Positions 17,165-25,802 are shown, numbered from the stretch's first letter. The stretch is 64,000 bases of DNA from DASUPK01 sp963801055 (GCA_963801055.1 CAWDDE010000002.1:15265-79264), one strand, 5' to 3'. Made by a program: numbers and translations. The notes: a model not told the origin generated them from the letters alone.

Positions 17165-18391
17165 ATGGCCGTAGCGACCGAGCAGCAGAAGACGCCCCAC
17201 CAGGAGATGACCGACGAGCAGCAGGCCATCGTCGAGATGGTCCGCAACTTCGTCGACAACGAGATCATCCCCAGCGCCGCGGAGTACGACCACGAGGACA
17301 AGTTCCCCGAGCCGATCGTCGAGCAGATGAAGGAGCTCGGCCTGTTCGGGGTGACGATCCCGGAGGAGTACGGCGGGATGGGCCTCGACCTCACCACCTA
17401 CGCGATGATCGTTGAGGAGCTCTCGCGCGGCTGGATCTCGATCTCGGGCGTCGTCAACACTCACTTCATCGGCTCCTACCTGCTGATCAAGTTCGGCAGC
17501 GACGAGCAGAAGCAGCACTTCCTGCCGAAGATGGCGACGGGCGAGGTCCGCGCCGCGTTCTCGCTGTCTGAGCCCGAGGTCGGCTCCGACGTGCAGGGCA
17601 TCAAGGCAATCGCCACCAAGGGCGATGACGGCAACTGGGAGCTGAACGGCCAGAAGATGTGGGTCACCAACGGGCTCGGCTCGAGCGTCGTCTTTGTGCT
17701 GATGAAGAACGACACCAAGGCGGACCCGCCGTACAAGGGAATGACCTGCTTCATCACCGAGAAGGAGCCGTGGAAGGAGAAGAACGAGGGCGAGTTCGCG
17801 GGGCTTGAGATCCCCCCGAAGATCAAGAAGATGGGCTACAAGGGCGTCGAGTCCACCGAGCTCGTCTACTCCGGGTACAAGTGCGCGCCCGAGCGGATCC
17901 TCGGCGGCGAGGAGGCCGGCCTGGGCAAGGGCTTCGTCCAGATGATGGACGCGCTCGAGGTCGGCCGAGTGAACGTCGCCGCCCGCGGCGTGGGCATCGC
18001 GCAGCGGGCGCTCGAGCTGGCCCTGCGCTACAGCCAGGAGCGAAAGACCTTCGGCAAGCCGATCGCCCAGCACCAGGCGATCCAGTTCAAGCTCGCCGAC
18101 ATGGCGACCAAGGTCGAGGCGGCTCGGCTGGTCACCCGCAAGGCGGCCCGTATGAAGGACGCCGGCGAGCGCTCGGACCTGGAGGCCGGGATGGCGAAGC
18201 TGCTCGCCTCGGAGACCGGCAAGGAGGTGGTCGAGCAGTCGTTCCGGATCCACGGCGGCTACGGCTACTCCAAGGAGTACGAGATCGAGCGGCTCTACCG
18301 CGATGCCCCGTTGCTGTTGATCGGCGAGGGGACCTCCGAGATTCAACGCATGGTGATCGGCAAGAAGCTGCTGGAGCGCAACAAGATTTGA
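17165..18391 (+). CDS. Acyl-CoA dehydrogenase, candidate methylsuccinyl-CoA dehydrogenase
   Basis: 408 residues from the ATG at 17165 (AGAGGAG just upstream). Domain order is the usual helical N-terminus, the beta domain with the FAD-binding motif FSLSEPEVGSDVQGI and WVTNG, and the C-terminal helical domain with RKTFGKPIAQHQAIQFKLADM. The catalytic base is probably E388 in IGEGTSEIQR. It oxidises an acyl-CoA to the 2-enoyl-CoA using an electron-transfer flavoprotein. Because mcl, ecm, ccr and a MaoC hydratase are neighbours, oxidation of methylsuccinyl-CoA to mesaconyl-CoA is a good guess, but sequence alone does not exclude a general short-chain enzyme. Its stop overlaps the next gene. Confidence 0.87.
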   Translation: MAVATEQQKTPHQEMTDEQQAIVEMVRNFVDNEIIPSAAEYDHEDKFPEPIVEQMKELGLFGVTIPEEYGGMGLDLTTYAMIVEELSRGWISISGVVNTHFIGSYLLIKFGSDEQKQHFLPKMATGEVRAAFSLSEPEVGSDVQGIKAIATKGDDGNWELNGQKMWVTNGLGSSVVFVLMKNDTKADPPYKGMTCFITEKEPWKEKNEGEFAGLEIPPKIKKMGYKGVESTELVYSGYKCAPERILGGEEAGLGKGFVQMMDALEVGRVNVAARGVGIAQRALELALRYSQERKTFGKPIAQHQAIQFKLADMATKVEAARLVTRKAARMKDAGERSDLEAGMAKLLASETGKEVVEQSFRIHGGYGYSKEYEIERLYRDAPLLLIGEGTSEIQRMVIGKKLLERNKI

Positions 18392-19056
18392 GGCGCGTCG
18401 CCCTGGTCAGCGGGGCAAGCCGGGGAATCGGCGCCGAGGTCGCCCGTCAGCTCGCCGGCAGCCATGACTTCCTGGTCTTCGCCGGAGCCCGCAACCCGGA
18501 CGACGTGGAGCCGGCGGAGGGCATTGAGCCGATCCAGCTCGACGTCACCGACCAGGCGAGCGTCGAAGCGGCCTGCGATCGGATCGAGTCGGATCCAGGG
18601 CGCCTCGACACCCTTGTAAACAACGCGGGTGTCTACGGCGATCCGATCGGCGCCGCCGACTACGACCTCGGCCGGGCGCACGAGGTGCTCGAGGTCAACA
18701 CCTTCGGTCCCTGGCGCCTTGCCCAGGCCTTCCTGCCGCTGCTGCGAGGGAGCTCGCAACCGCGGATCGTCAACCTCTCGAGCGGGGCCGGACAGCTTTC
18801 CGACATGAACGGAGGGCGCGCCGCGTACCGCGTCTCGAAGGCAGGGCTCAATGCGTTGACCCGGACGCTCGCCTCGGATGAGCGCTGGGTCAAAGTCAAC
18901 ACGATGTGCCCCGGCTGGGTCCGCACCGACATGGGAGGGCCCGGCGCGCCGAGGTCGGTCGAGGAGGGCGCGGACACGGCCGTCTGGCTCGCGACTCTTC
19001 CCGACGACGGCCCGAGCGGAGGGTTCTACCGCGACCGCAAGCCAATACCTTGGTGA
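18388..19056 (+). CDS. Short-chain dehydrogenase/reductase
   Basis: 222 residues from a TTG that overlaps the acyl-CoA dehydrogenase stop (TTGA). The Rossmann motif is VSGASRGIGAEVA, NNAG follows in LVNNAGVYG, and the active-site Tyr and Lys are in AYRVSKAGL with the Ser in NLSSGAG. It is a classical NAD(P)-dependent SDR of unknown substrate. Tight coupling to the dehydrogenase and the sterol-carrier-like gene behind it suggests acyl-CoA or lipid metabolism. The TTG start is inferred from the overlap and the position of the glycine motif. Confidence 0.85.
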   Translation: MRRVALVSGASRGIGAEVARQLAGSHDFLVFAGARNPDDVEPAEGIEPIQLDVTDQASVEAACDRIESDPGRLDTLVNNAGVYGDPIGAADYDLGRAHEVLEVNTFGPWRLAQAFLPLLRGSSQPRIVNLSSGAGQLSDMNGGRAAYRVSKAGLNALTRTLASDERWVKVNTMCPGWVRTDMGGPGAPRSVEEGADTAVWLATLPDDGPSGGFYRDRKPIPW

Positions 19057-19057
19057 C

Positions 19058-19423
19058 GTGCCTTCCACCCAGGACCTGATCACGACCGCGATCGAGCGCT
19101 TCCAGGCCGAGGTCCCGGCGCTCGCTCCGCTCAAGCTCGTCTTCGAGCTCGCGCTGCGTGGCAGGGGGGACGTGCAGACGTTCCGCGTGGAGCTCCCCGG
19201 CCCAAAGATCTCCAAAGCGGCCTCGGCGGAGGACGCCCGCATCACGATCGAGATCCCGCGCTCGGACTTCAACCACCTGGCCGAGCAGGGAACCGTCCGG
19301 GGATACCGGGACGCCTATGAGGGCGGCCACATCAAGGTCAGCGGCGACGCCAACATCCAAAAGCTGATCGCGCAGGTGATCGAGCGTCACGAGGAGCGCG
19401 GCCGCACCAAGAAGGTCCACTAG
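19058..19423 (+). CDS. SCP2 sterol-transfer-like lipid-binding protein
   Basis: 121 residues from a GTG two bases after the SDR stop. The fold signals are LKLVFELALRGRGDVQTF, ITIEIPRSDFNHLAEQG and the C-terminal GGHIKVSGDANIQKLIAQVI, matching the SCP2 domain that binds acyl chains or acyl-CoA in a hydrophobic tunnel. TACCTT stands six bases before the start and overlaps the end of the SDR gene, so it may also have its own leaderless promoter. Role inferred: carrier or buffer of an acyl-CoA in the preceding operon. Confidence 0.8.
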   Translation: MPSTQDLITTAIERFQAEVPALAPLKLVFELALRGRGDVQTFRVELPGPKISKAASAEDARITIEIPRSDFNHLAEQGTVRGYRDAYEGGHIKVSGDANIQKLIAQVIERHEERGRTKKVH

Positions 19424-19431
19424 ATGCGAGG

Positions 19432-20562
19432 GTGCGCCGCAGCGAAGCGAGGCGCAACCCGTTAGATGGCGAAGCCGGGATCGATCCCGCACGGCTGGCG
19501 AGGCTGCGCGCCGCCACCCAGCTCATCCACCGGCCGGTCTCCGCCCACGATCCCGCCGAGATCGCTCGGTCGATCGCCGGCGCGCAGGCACAGGACACCT
19601 ATGCCGGTCCGCTGACCTTCCGCTCGCGCAGCCGCAGCCTCACGGCGGCGGACATCAAGCGCGCGCGGACCGAGGAGCGCTCCCTGCTTCGGACCTGGGT
19701 GATGCGGACGACCATCCACCTGATCCCGACCGACGATGCGGGCTGGTGGCTGTCCCTATTCGAGCCGCGGATTGAGAGAGACACACGCCGGCGGCTCTCC
19801 CAGCTCGGGATGCCGAGTGGCCAGCACGACCGCGCGCTGAAGCTGGTTGCCGGGAGGCTGGCCGACGAGGGGCCACTCACCCGCAGTCAGATCGCGGAGC
19901 GTCTCGAGACAGCGGGCATCGAGCTCAACACGCTGACGCGGCTACACGTCATGCGCCTGGCCGTCGTCTCCGGCATCGCCTGCCTCGGGCCGGATCGGGG
20001 CAAGACAACCTGCTTGGTTCGCCGCGAGGACTGGTTGGGCAAGCCGGCGCCATTCGACCGAGTGAGGGCCCTGGCCGAGCTCGCCCGGCGATATCTCGGT
20101 GCCTTCGGTCCCGCGACCGACCGAGACTTCGCCTACTGGTCGGGGCTGGCCCTGCGCGATATCCGCTCCGGACTGCGGTCGATCTCCGGCGAGATCGAGG
20201 AGGTGTGCGTCGGAAACGAGCCGATGCTCGTCCTCCGAGGCGCCCGTCCTCGGCTTCCGCGGACCGGCCAGGTGCGAATGCTCGGCAACTTCGACACCTA
20301 TCTGCTCGGCTGGAAGGACCGGGAGTTCTCGGTCACGGGCGAGCACGCCGCCCACGTGAAGGACGGCGGCGGGGGCTGGATCCGACCAGTGATTGTCGAG
20401 GACGGCGTCGTCGTCGGCGGCTGGCGCTCGCCTCGCAGAGGAGGGCGGATCGAGATCTCTCTCAATCTTCCGAAGGTGGAGCGCCAACGGCTTGGCGCGG
20501 CGATCGAGGCCGAGGTCGCGGACATCGCCCGCTTCGAGGGCATGGAGGCCACCATCTCCTGA
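19432..20562 (+). CDS. Winged-helix DNA-binding protein, AlkZ-like DNA glycosylase family
   Basis: 376 residues from GTG 19432; the family-like part starts near residue 18, so the true start may be later. It matches the HTH_42/AlkZ family: RLRAATQLIHRP, the Gln-x-Gln catalytic motif in IAGAQAQDTYAGP, RTWVMRTTIHLIPTDDAGWW, and a C-terminal RMLGNFDTYLLGWKDR. In this family the Gln pair hydrolyses N-glycosidic bonds at interstrand crosslinks or alkylated bases in DNA (AlkZ of Streptomyces, YcaQ). A role in repair or self-resistance is inferred. It has no obvious link with the lipid genes around it. Confidence 0.8.
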   Translation: MRRSEARRNPLDGEAGIDPARLARLRAATQLIHRPVSAHDPAEIARSIAGAQAQDTYAGPLTFRSRSRSLTAADIKRARTEERSLLRTWVMRTTIHLIPTDDAGWWLSLFEPRIERDTRRRLSQLGMPSGQHDRALKLVAGRLADEGPLTRSQIAERLETAGIELNTLTRLHVMRLAVVSGIACLGPDRGKTTCLVRREDWLGKPAPFDRVRALAELARRYLGAFGPATDRDFAYWSGLALRDIRSGLRSISGEIEEVCVGNEPMLVLRGARPRLPRTGQVRMLGNFDTYLLGWKDREFSVTGEHAAHVKDGGGGWIRPVIVEDGVVVGGWRSPRRGGRIEISLNLPKVERQRLGAAIEAEVADIARFEGMEATIS

Positions 20563-20629
20563 CCCGGGTACCATCCCGCGCCGATCCCGGGGAGGAGTTA
20601 CAAACGACCCTAGGAGACCGACTGATTCG

Positions 20630-21145
20630 ATGAGCGACGAGAACCATCAGCTGACGACGGACCAGGCCGAGCGAGAGGCGTCGGGCGCGCACGAGTACGG
20701 CCGCTACCTGGAGGAATTCGAGGTCGGCGCCATCTACAAGCACTGGCCCGCCAAGACGATCACCGAGTCCGAGGATCACCTCTTCTGCCTGCTCACCATG
20801 AACCACCACCCGCTGCACATCAATGACGTGTACGCGGCCGAGTCGCAGCAGGGACGGAACGTGGTCGCAGGCCCCTACGTCTACGCGCTGATCTTCGGGA
20901 TGACGGTGAACGACATCTCCGGCAAGGCCATCGCGAACCTGGCCACGGACGAGCTCAGCCATCCGAACCCCGTCTTCCACGGCGACACGCTGTTCGTCGA
21001 GTCGGAGGTGCTGGAGGTTCGCCCCTCGGAGTCGAAGCCGGACCGGGGCGTAGTTCGCGTCCACACCCGCGCCTACAACCAGGATGGGACACTGGTGGCC
21101 GAGTTCACGCGGGCCGTCCTGGTACCGCGCAAGGAACAGGGATAG
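20630..21145 (+). CDS. MaoC-like hydratase, candidate mesaconyl-CoA hydratase
   Basis: 171 residues, single hot-dog domain. The start ATG has TAGGAG upstream; TACCAT at 20569 may be its promoter. The hydratase region reads HLFCLLTMNHHPLHINDVYA where typical MaoC proteins have LTGDxNPxH, so Asn replaces the usual Asp; a LTMN pattern also occurs, as I recall it, in mesaconyl-CoA hydratases. LEEFEVGAIYKHWPAKTITESED at the front is likewise characteristic. The reaction would be mesaconyl-CoA plus water to beta-methylmalyl-CoA, the substrate of Mcl nearby. Known mesaconyl-CoA hydratases are often longer (two hot-dog domains), so this assignment is tentative. Confidence 0.75.
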   Translation: MSDENHQLTTDQAEREASGAHEYGRYLEEFEVGAIYKHWPAKTITESEDHLFCLLTMNHHPLHINDVYAAESQQGRNVVAGPYVYALIFGMTVNDISGKAIANLATDELSHPNPVFHGDTLFVESEVLEVRPSESKPDRGVVRVHTRAYNQDGTLVAEFTRAVLVPRKEQG

Positions 21146-21154
21146 GAGACGGAC

Positions 21155-21358
21155 ATGGTCAACCTGAGACGCCTCACGGATCAGGCCAAGAAGATCGTCG
21201 ACAAGCGCGGCGGAACCGGCGCGCTCAAGGAGGACGCCGGGGAGCTCGCCGACGTCGCCAAGGGCGAGGGGAGCCTCAAAGACAAGGCGAAGGCCGCCGC
21301 CGATGCGGTCAAGGAGCCGGGGAAGCCGGGCGGGGAGGAGAAGAAGCCCGCCGAGTAG
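21155..21358 (+). CDS. Small Lys/Ala-rich helical protein
   Basis: 67 residues from an ATG with AGGAGACGG upstream, nine bases after the MaoC stop. Highly charged and helical (LTDQAKKIVDKRGGTGALKE, LKDKAKAAADAVKEP), ending in a Pro/Gly/Glu/Lys tail. It is reminiscent of the short MT0933-like antitoxin family of actinobacteria, but no partner toxin is visible, so that is only a resemblance. It could equally be a stress-related hydrophilic protein. Confidence 0.6.
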   Translation: MVNLRRLTDQAKKIVDKRGGTGALKEDAGELADVAKGEGSLKDKAKAAADAVKEPGKPGGEEKKPAE

Positions 21359-21364
21359 CTCGGC

Positions 21365-21838
21365 TCAGCAGGGGAGTTCCTGGACGTCGTAAGTGGGCGG
21401 CGGCCCGAAAGCCTCCTTTGTGCATCGGAAATCGGTGACCGTGGTCCGAATCCGGCCCTTCTTCGTCCGGGTGACGATCTCGTTCCACTGCCATCGATAC
21501 GCGTAGACGTCCGGGTTCGTCTCGCCGGGGAACGGAGGGCTGCCGTCATCGGTGTGGTGCACGTCCGCCATGTATGCGCTTCCTTGGCGCGTCAGCTTTC
21601 CGATGTTCTTGCAGCCGGAGCCGACGAGGATGCCGTAGGGCGCATCCTCGATCGTGAATCCCATCGAGTTGTACTTCGCTCTAAATCCCTGCGCGGTCTT
21701 GAAGATCGCATCGGTGGTCTGATCGCAGGTCAGCCTGAGCCGCTTTTTCGCGTCGGCGCCGGTGACGACGACGCCGAGGACGATCAGCAACCCAACGACA
21801 GCCGCGATCGCAAGCTTCTTCGCCAAGGCAGCATCCAT
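21365..21838 (-). CDS. Membrane-anchored or secreted hypothetical protein
   Basis: 157 residues from ATG 21838 with a good ribosome-binding site (GGAGAGGAG). An N-terminal hydrophobic helix (about residues 8-27) is followed by a soluble domain with four cysteines (LTCDQ, GSGCKN, DFRCTK and the C-terminal LPC), which may form two disulfides outside the cell. A possible interaction surface includes YRWQWNEIVTRT. No family recognised. It converges on the small helical protein gene. Confidence 0.65.
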   Translation of the reverse strand: MDAALAKKLAIAAVVGLLIVLGVVVTGADAKKRLRLTCDQTTDAIFKTAQGFRAKYNSMGFTIEDAPYGILVGSGCKNIGKLTRQGSAYMADVHHTDDGSPPFPGETNPDVYAYRWQWNEIVTRTKKGRIRTTVTDFRCTKEAFGPPPTYDVQELPC

Positions 21839-21911
21839 TGGCACTCCTCTCCCTATGAGACCGTTGCACGCCCAACGTAACCGCCGAGCCGGGAGATTTC
21901 CACCCCCGCGG

Positions 21912-22478
21912 CTAGTGCGCTTCGTCGGGAGCGTGTGCCGGCGGGCGTGACTCCTCCGCCAGCGATGTGATCTCGAGCACCCCGCGGGAGGCCTCCTCGA
22001 GCACCTCGGTCGCCTCCTCCGCCGAGCGCGCGTAGAGCTCGACCAGCAAATGGACGATGATCCGCTCCTCGTCGTGCTTGTGGAAGCGCACGTGGGTGAA
22101 GAACTCGCGGGTGCCGGCCTCGCCGAAGGAGCCGTAGGTGAGCGACTCCGCCGCCTCCGGGCCCGAGCAGCTCTCGACCTGGTCCTGGTCGACCGTGACC
22201 GTGCACGATGCGACCCAGGGGGTCCCCGCCACCATCCGCTCCCAGCGGTCCTCGACTGGCACAACCTTGTCGTCCTGGATCGTCAGGTGCGGCTGGTCGT
22301 GCAGGCAGCGCAGGCACTGCACGACGGCCTCCTGGACCTCGTCAAGCCGCTCCGACGGCTCGCCGCTCTCTGGGTCGATGCGCAGGATCGCGTCGTAGTG
22401 CATCTGCACCTCGAGATCCTGGGCCCAGCAGCGATAGCAGCGCAACCACGCCGAGCGGTCTCCGTTGACCTCGCTCAT
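21912..22478 (-). CDS. Conserved-looking hypothetical protein with two CxxC motifs
   Basis: 188 residues, acidic, cytoplasmic. Two Cys pairs occur in RCYRCWAQD (about 14-17) and VVQCLRCLHDQ (54-57), which could bind zinc. The C-terminal half (EFFTHVRFHKHDEERIIVHL, ARSAEEATEVLEEAS) is alpha/beta. No known family is recognised. It lies between ecm and the membrane-anchored protein gene, on the ecm strand, separated from ecm by 89 bases. Confidence 0.6.
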   Translation of the reverse strand: MSEVNGDRSAWLRCYRCWAQDLEVQMHYDAILRIDPESGEPSERLDEVQEAVVQCLRCLHDQPHLTIQDDKVVPVEDRWERMVAGTPWVASCTVTVDQDQVESCSGPEAAESLTYGSFGEAGTREFFTHVRFHKHDEERIIVHLLVELYARSAEEATEVLEEASRGVLEITSLAEESRPPAHAPDEAH

Positions 22479-22567
22479 CTCTCCCTATTGAAGCGCCCCG
22501 GCGCACTGGGCGCCAGTTGTGTGAACTGAATCAGCCGGTCAGCCCCCTCCAGCTCCTGCAGTCCGCT

Positions 22568-24568
22568 CTACGCGGGCTGCGCGGCGCGGTGGCGCTCGGC
22601 CACCAGATCCGCGATCTCGCCCATGATCCGGTTGATCTCGAAGTCCTTCGGCGTGTAGACGCCGTCGACGCCGGCCTCGCGCATGGCGGCCGCATCGGCC
22701 GCGGGGATGATGCCGCCCACGACGACGGGAATGTCCGCTCCTTCGGTGCGCAGGAGTTCGACCACGCGCGGCACGAGCTCGCGGTGAGAGCCGGAGAGGA
22801 TCGAGAGGCCGACCACGTCGACGTCCTCCTCGACAGCGGACTTGGCGATCTGCTCCGGTGTCAGCCGGATCCCCTGATAGATCACCTCCATGCCGACGTC
22901 TCGCGCCCGGACCGCGATCTGCTCGGCGCCGTTGGAGTGGCCGTCGAGACCTGGCTTGCCGACCAGAATCCGGATCGGGTGACCGATCTTCTCCGAGGCA
23001 CCCCTGACGCGGTTCCTCACCTCGCCGAGAAGATCGGCGTTCACCGACCCTCCGGCCGCTGCCTCCGAGACACCTGTCGGCGCCCGGTAGTCGCCGAAGA
23101 CGTCGCGCAGGACGCCGGCCCACTCGCCGGTCGTGGCGCCGGCCTTGGCGGCTTCGAGGGTGGCCGGCATGACGTTCGCGTTCTCGTCGCGCGCGGCCTC
23201 GGCGAGGTTCTCGAGGGCGGAGTCGACGGCGCCCTGGTCGCGTTGGGTGCGCCACTCCTCGAGGGCCGCGATCCGTTCGCGCTCGACCTCCGGGTCGGGC
23301 GTGAGGATGCCCCCGTCCTCGCCCGTCGTGAGCGGTGAGTCCTCGGTCTCGGTGAACTTGTTCTGCCCCACGACGACGATCTCACCGCGCTCGATCTTCG
23401 CGATCCGCTCGCGGTTCGACTCGACCAGCCGGGCCTTCATGTAGGGCACGGCCTCGACGGCGCCGCCGTGCTCGGCGACGGCCCTCATCTCGGCGTCGGC
23501 GCCCTCGGCGAGCTGCTCGACCAGGCCGTCCATCACCTCCGAGCCCTCGAAGATGTCGGGGTACTCGAGCAGGTCGGTCTCGTTGGCGAGGATCTGCTGG
23601 ATGCGCAGGCTCCACTGCTGGTCCCAGGGCCGCGGCAGCCCGAGCGCCTCGTTCCACGCCGGGAGCTGGATCGCCCGGGCGCGAGCGTCACGGCCGAGCG
23701 TCACGGCCAGCGCCTCGAGGACGATTCGGGGCACGTTGTTCTCGGGCTGGGACTCCGTCAGGCCGAGGGAGTTGACCTGGACGCCGTAACGGAGACGGAG
23801 GAACTTCGGCTCGGTCACCCCGTAGCGGTTGCGGCCGATCTCCTCCCAGAGGCGGCCCATGGCCCGCAGCTTCGCGTGCTCCTCGATGAAGCGGACGCCG
23901 GCGTTGACGAAGAACGAGATCCGGCCAAAGACCTTGGCGAAGTCCTCATCCGCTACCTGGCCGCGTGCCTTGACCTCGTCGAGGACTGCGATCGCGGTTG
24001 AGAGGGCGTAGGCGGCCTCCTGGACCGGGGTCGCGCCCGCCTCCTGCAGGTGGTAGGAGCAGACGTTGATCGGGTTCCACCTTGGAATCTCGTTGACGGT
24101 GAACGCGACCGTGTCGGCGATCAGCCGCATCGAGGGCCCGGGCGGGAAGGCGTAGGTGCCGCGAGAGAGGTACTCCTTGATGATGTCGTTCTGCGTCGTC
24201 CCGGCGAGGGCGGCGCGCTCGATCCCGTTCTCCTCGGCGACCGTCGCGTAGAGAGCGAGCAGCCAGGCGGCCGTCGCGTTGATCGTCATGGACGTGTTCA
24301 TCTCGCCGAGGGGGATGCCGTCGAGGAGGGTGTGCATGTCGCCCTTGTGGGCGATCGATACCCCGACCTTGCCGACCTCGCCGCGGGCGAGCTCGGCGTC
24401 TGGGTCGTAGCCGGTCTGGGTGGGCAGGTCGAATGCGACGGAGAGCCCGGTCTGACCCTTGGCGAGGTTCTTGCGGTAGAGCTCGTTCGACCGGCGGGCG
24501 TCGGAATGCCCTGCATAGGTGCGCATGACCCACGGGCGGTCCCGCTCCGGCAAGCGGTGCTCGCTCAT
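22568..24568 (-). CDS. ecm: Ethylmalonyl-CoA mutase, coenzyme B12-dependent
   Basis: 666 residues. The N-terminal about 500 residues are the mutase TIM barrel (WVMRTYAGHSDARRSNELYR, LSVAFDLPTQTGYDPD, MNTSMTINATAAWLLALY, ICSYHLQEAG with VCSYHLQEAG here). The C-terminal part is a B12-binding domain with the DxHxxG signature in GLDGHSNG (H544) and GLSILSGSH. The overall pattern is that of MeaA/Ecm rather than the longer MutB. It converts ethylmalonyl-CoA to methylsuccinyl-CoA, the step after Ccr. TACCAT lies six bases before the ATG, so a leaderless mRNA is likely and no cobalamin riboswitch fits upstream. Confidence 0.9.
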   Translation of the reverse strand: MSEHRLPERDRPWVMRTYAGHSDARRSNELYRKNLAKGQTGLSVAFDLPTQTGYDPDAELARGEVGKVGVSIAHKGDMHTLLDGIPLGEMNTSMTINATAAWLLALYATVAEENGIERAALAGTTQNDIIKEYLSRGTYAFPPGPSMRLIADTVAFTVNEIPRWNPINVCSYHLQEAGATPVQEAAYALSTAIAVLDEVKARGQVADEDFAKVFGRISFFVNAGVRFIEEHAKLRAMGRLWEEIGRNRYGVTEPKFLRLRYGVQVNSLGLTESQPENNVPRIVLEALAVTLGRDARARAIQLPAWNEALGLPRPWDQQWSLRIQQILANETDLLEYPDIFEGSEVMDGLVEQLAEGADAEMRAVAEHGGAVEAVPYMKARLVESNRERIAKIERGEIVVVGQNKFTETEDSPLTTGEDGGILTPDPEVERERIAALEEWRTQRDQGAVDSALENLAEAARDENANVMPATLEAAKAGATTGEWAGVLRDVFGDYRAPTGVSEAAAGGSVNADLLGEVRNRVRGASEKIGHPIRILVGKPGLDGHSNGAEQIAVRARDVGMEVIYQGIRLTPEQIAKSAVEEDVDVVGLSILSGSHRELVPRVVELLRTEGADIPVVVGGIIPAADAAAMREAGVDGVYTPKDFEINRIMGEIADLVAERHRAAQPA

Positions 24569-24669
24569 GGCCTAATGGTAAGTGGCGGCCTTCGACCGGA
24601 CCGCTCCGACCGGCACTGAGGGGTGTTCTTGCAGATTCCCGGGCGCCTCACGGCTACGCTCCCGCCCGC

Positions 24670-25374
24670 ATGCGAACCAAGCTGACAGCCCTGATCGTCG
24701 CCTGCGCTGCCCTCGGAGCGGGCGTGGCCGCGCATGCGGCTCCGGTCCCGGTGGCGATGTACACGTTCCAGACGCAGGGCGACGTCTCTGCCTTCCGGAA
24801 GGTGGCGGGAACGAGCTGTAAGCGCAAGTGGGCCGGCAACCAGGCGTTGTCGATCCGGGTCGGCGACAAAACGAGCTCGTGCGCGTACCGCTCCTCGGTC
24901 GTGGCCGACTCGAGCGACCAACACGCGGATCAGGGGATGGTCGCCACGACCAGCGTCGGCGGCGGCACGCCGAAGCTGCAGAAGAAGTCCTTCGTCGGGG
25001 TGGGGGTGCGCCGCAGCGACTCCACGAGCTACGTCCTGCGGATCCTGCCGAATGCGCACAAGTGGCAGTACTTCCGCGACCCGAAGGGGGCGGCGGGCGC
25101 GACGCTCGTGGCGTCAGGGGCCGGCAAGTTCATCAAGCTCGGCTCGAAGGCCAACGTGATCGCGATCCGAGCCTTCTCCCACGGCGGCGCCACCACGAGC
25201 ATTACCGGCTCGGTCAACGGCCACGGCGTGCTGACGACGACCGATTCGGGTGCGGACCAGCCCGACGGGCGGCAGACCGTGGTCACGACCGGCGCCAAGG
25301 GCTCGGGCGCTGGGACGGGCATCAGCGGCCGGTTCGACAACGTCACCGTTCAAGTCCCGAACCCGTTCGGCTAG
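24670..25374 (+). CDS. Secreted hypothetical protein
   Basis: 234 residues with a clean signal peptide (MRTKLTALIVACAALGAGVA, cleavage near AHA-AP). The mature domain looks all-beta (VPVAMYTFQTQGDVSAF, VLRILPNAHKWQYFRD, ITGSVNGHGVLTTTD, ISGRFDNVTVQVPNP) and could be a jelly-roll, laminin-G-like fold. Two cysteines (SCKRKW, SSCAYR) may pair. TACGCT lies nine bases before the ATG. A terminator-like hairpin directly follows the stop. Function unknown. Confidence 0.7.
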   Translation: MRTKLTALIVACAALGAGVAAHAAPVPVAMYTFQTQGDVSAFRKVAGTSCKRKWAGNQALSIRVGDKTSSCAYRSSVVADSSDQHADQGMVATTSVGGGTPKLQKKSFVGVGVRRSDSTSYVLRILPNAHKWQYFRDPKGAAGATLVASGAGKFIKLGSKANVIAIRAFSHGGATTSITGSVNGHGVLTTTDSGADQPDGRQTVVTTGAKGSGAGTGISGRFDNVTVQVPNPFG

Positions 25375-25394
25375 GCGGGAGCAAAATCCCCGCC
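25374..25394 (+). terminator. Terminator-like hairpin after the secreted-protein gene
   Basis: GGCGGG (25374-25379), nine-base loop, CCCGCC (25389-25394), starting at the last base of the stop codon. No T-run follows. Its position between two same-strand genes with separate promoters supports a terminator role. Confidence 0.4.
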
Positions 25395-25425
25395 ACTTCC
25401 GGCTGAATCCACTATCTTCGGCCGG

Positions 25426-25716
25426 GTGGCCACGACCACCGTTGAGCGCCCCAGGCCTGCTGGTCCGGAGGAGGGCCTGGGGGGAAATTGGCTGGTGATC
25501 GTCCTCAACGACGATCACAACACCTTCGATCACGTCGCCCACACGCTGTCGAGCGTGATCCCCGGCCTTACCCTCGACAGCGGCTACCGCTTCGCGGACA
25601 AGATCCACAACAGCGGCAAGGCCGCGGTCTGGACCGGACCCCGCGAGCCGGCCGAGCTCTACTGGGAGCAGCTGCAGGACGCAGGGCTGACGATGGCCCC
25701 GCTCGAGCAGCATTAG
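25426..25716 (+). CDS. clpS: ATP-dependent Clp protease adaptor ClpS
   Basis: 96 residues from a GTG. The conserved LVIVLNDDHNTFDHVAHTL and the later TGPREPAELYWEQLQDAGL are typical of ClpS, which delivers N-end-rule substrates to ClpA/ClpC-ClpP. TATCTT stands seven bases before the start without a ribosome-binding site, suggesting a leaderless mRNA. No clp protease subunit is adjacent. The N-terminal tail (VERPRPAGPEEG) is short and flexible as expected. Confidence 0.9.
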   Translation: MATTTVERPRPAGPEEGLGGNWLVIVLNDDHNTFDHVAHTLSSVIPGLTLDSGYRFADKIHNSGKAAVWTGPREPAELYWEQLQDAGLTMAPLEQH

Positions 25717-25722
25717 CCTGGC

Positions 25723-25791
25723 CTAGCCGAGCGAGTCCACGTCGATCATGGCTTTGGCGAAGGCCTCTGGAGCCTCCTGAGGCATTATGGC
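25723..25791 (-). pseudogene. Possible remnant of an alpha/beta hydrolase C-terminus
   Basis: The reverse strand encodes MPQEAPEAFAKAMIDVDSLG and a stop. This resembles the end of alpha/beta hydrolases, where the catalytic His (GHMPQEEAPEAFA-like) is followed by a terminal helix. Just upstream a GGCCAT (Gly-His) occurs one frame off. No further hydrolase sequence is visible before the next gene, so it is at most a relic. Confidence 0.35.
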
Positions 25792-25802
25792 CCATCTCGT
25801 GA

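Noticed and set aside
21155..21358. Toxin-antitoxin pair with the small Lys/Ala-rich protein
   Set aside because: No toxin-like gene is adjacent; resemblance to antitoxin families is only compositional.
22479..24669. Cobalamin riboswitch before ecm
   Set aside because: The start codon is six bases from a -10-like element and no B12-box-like structure is visible upstream.
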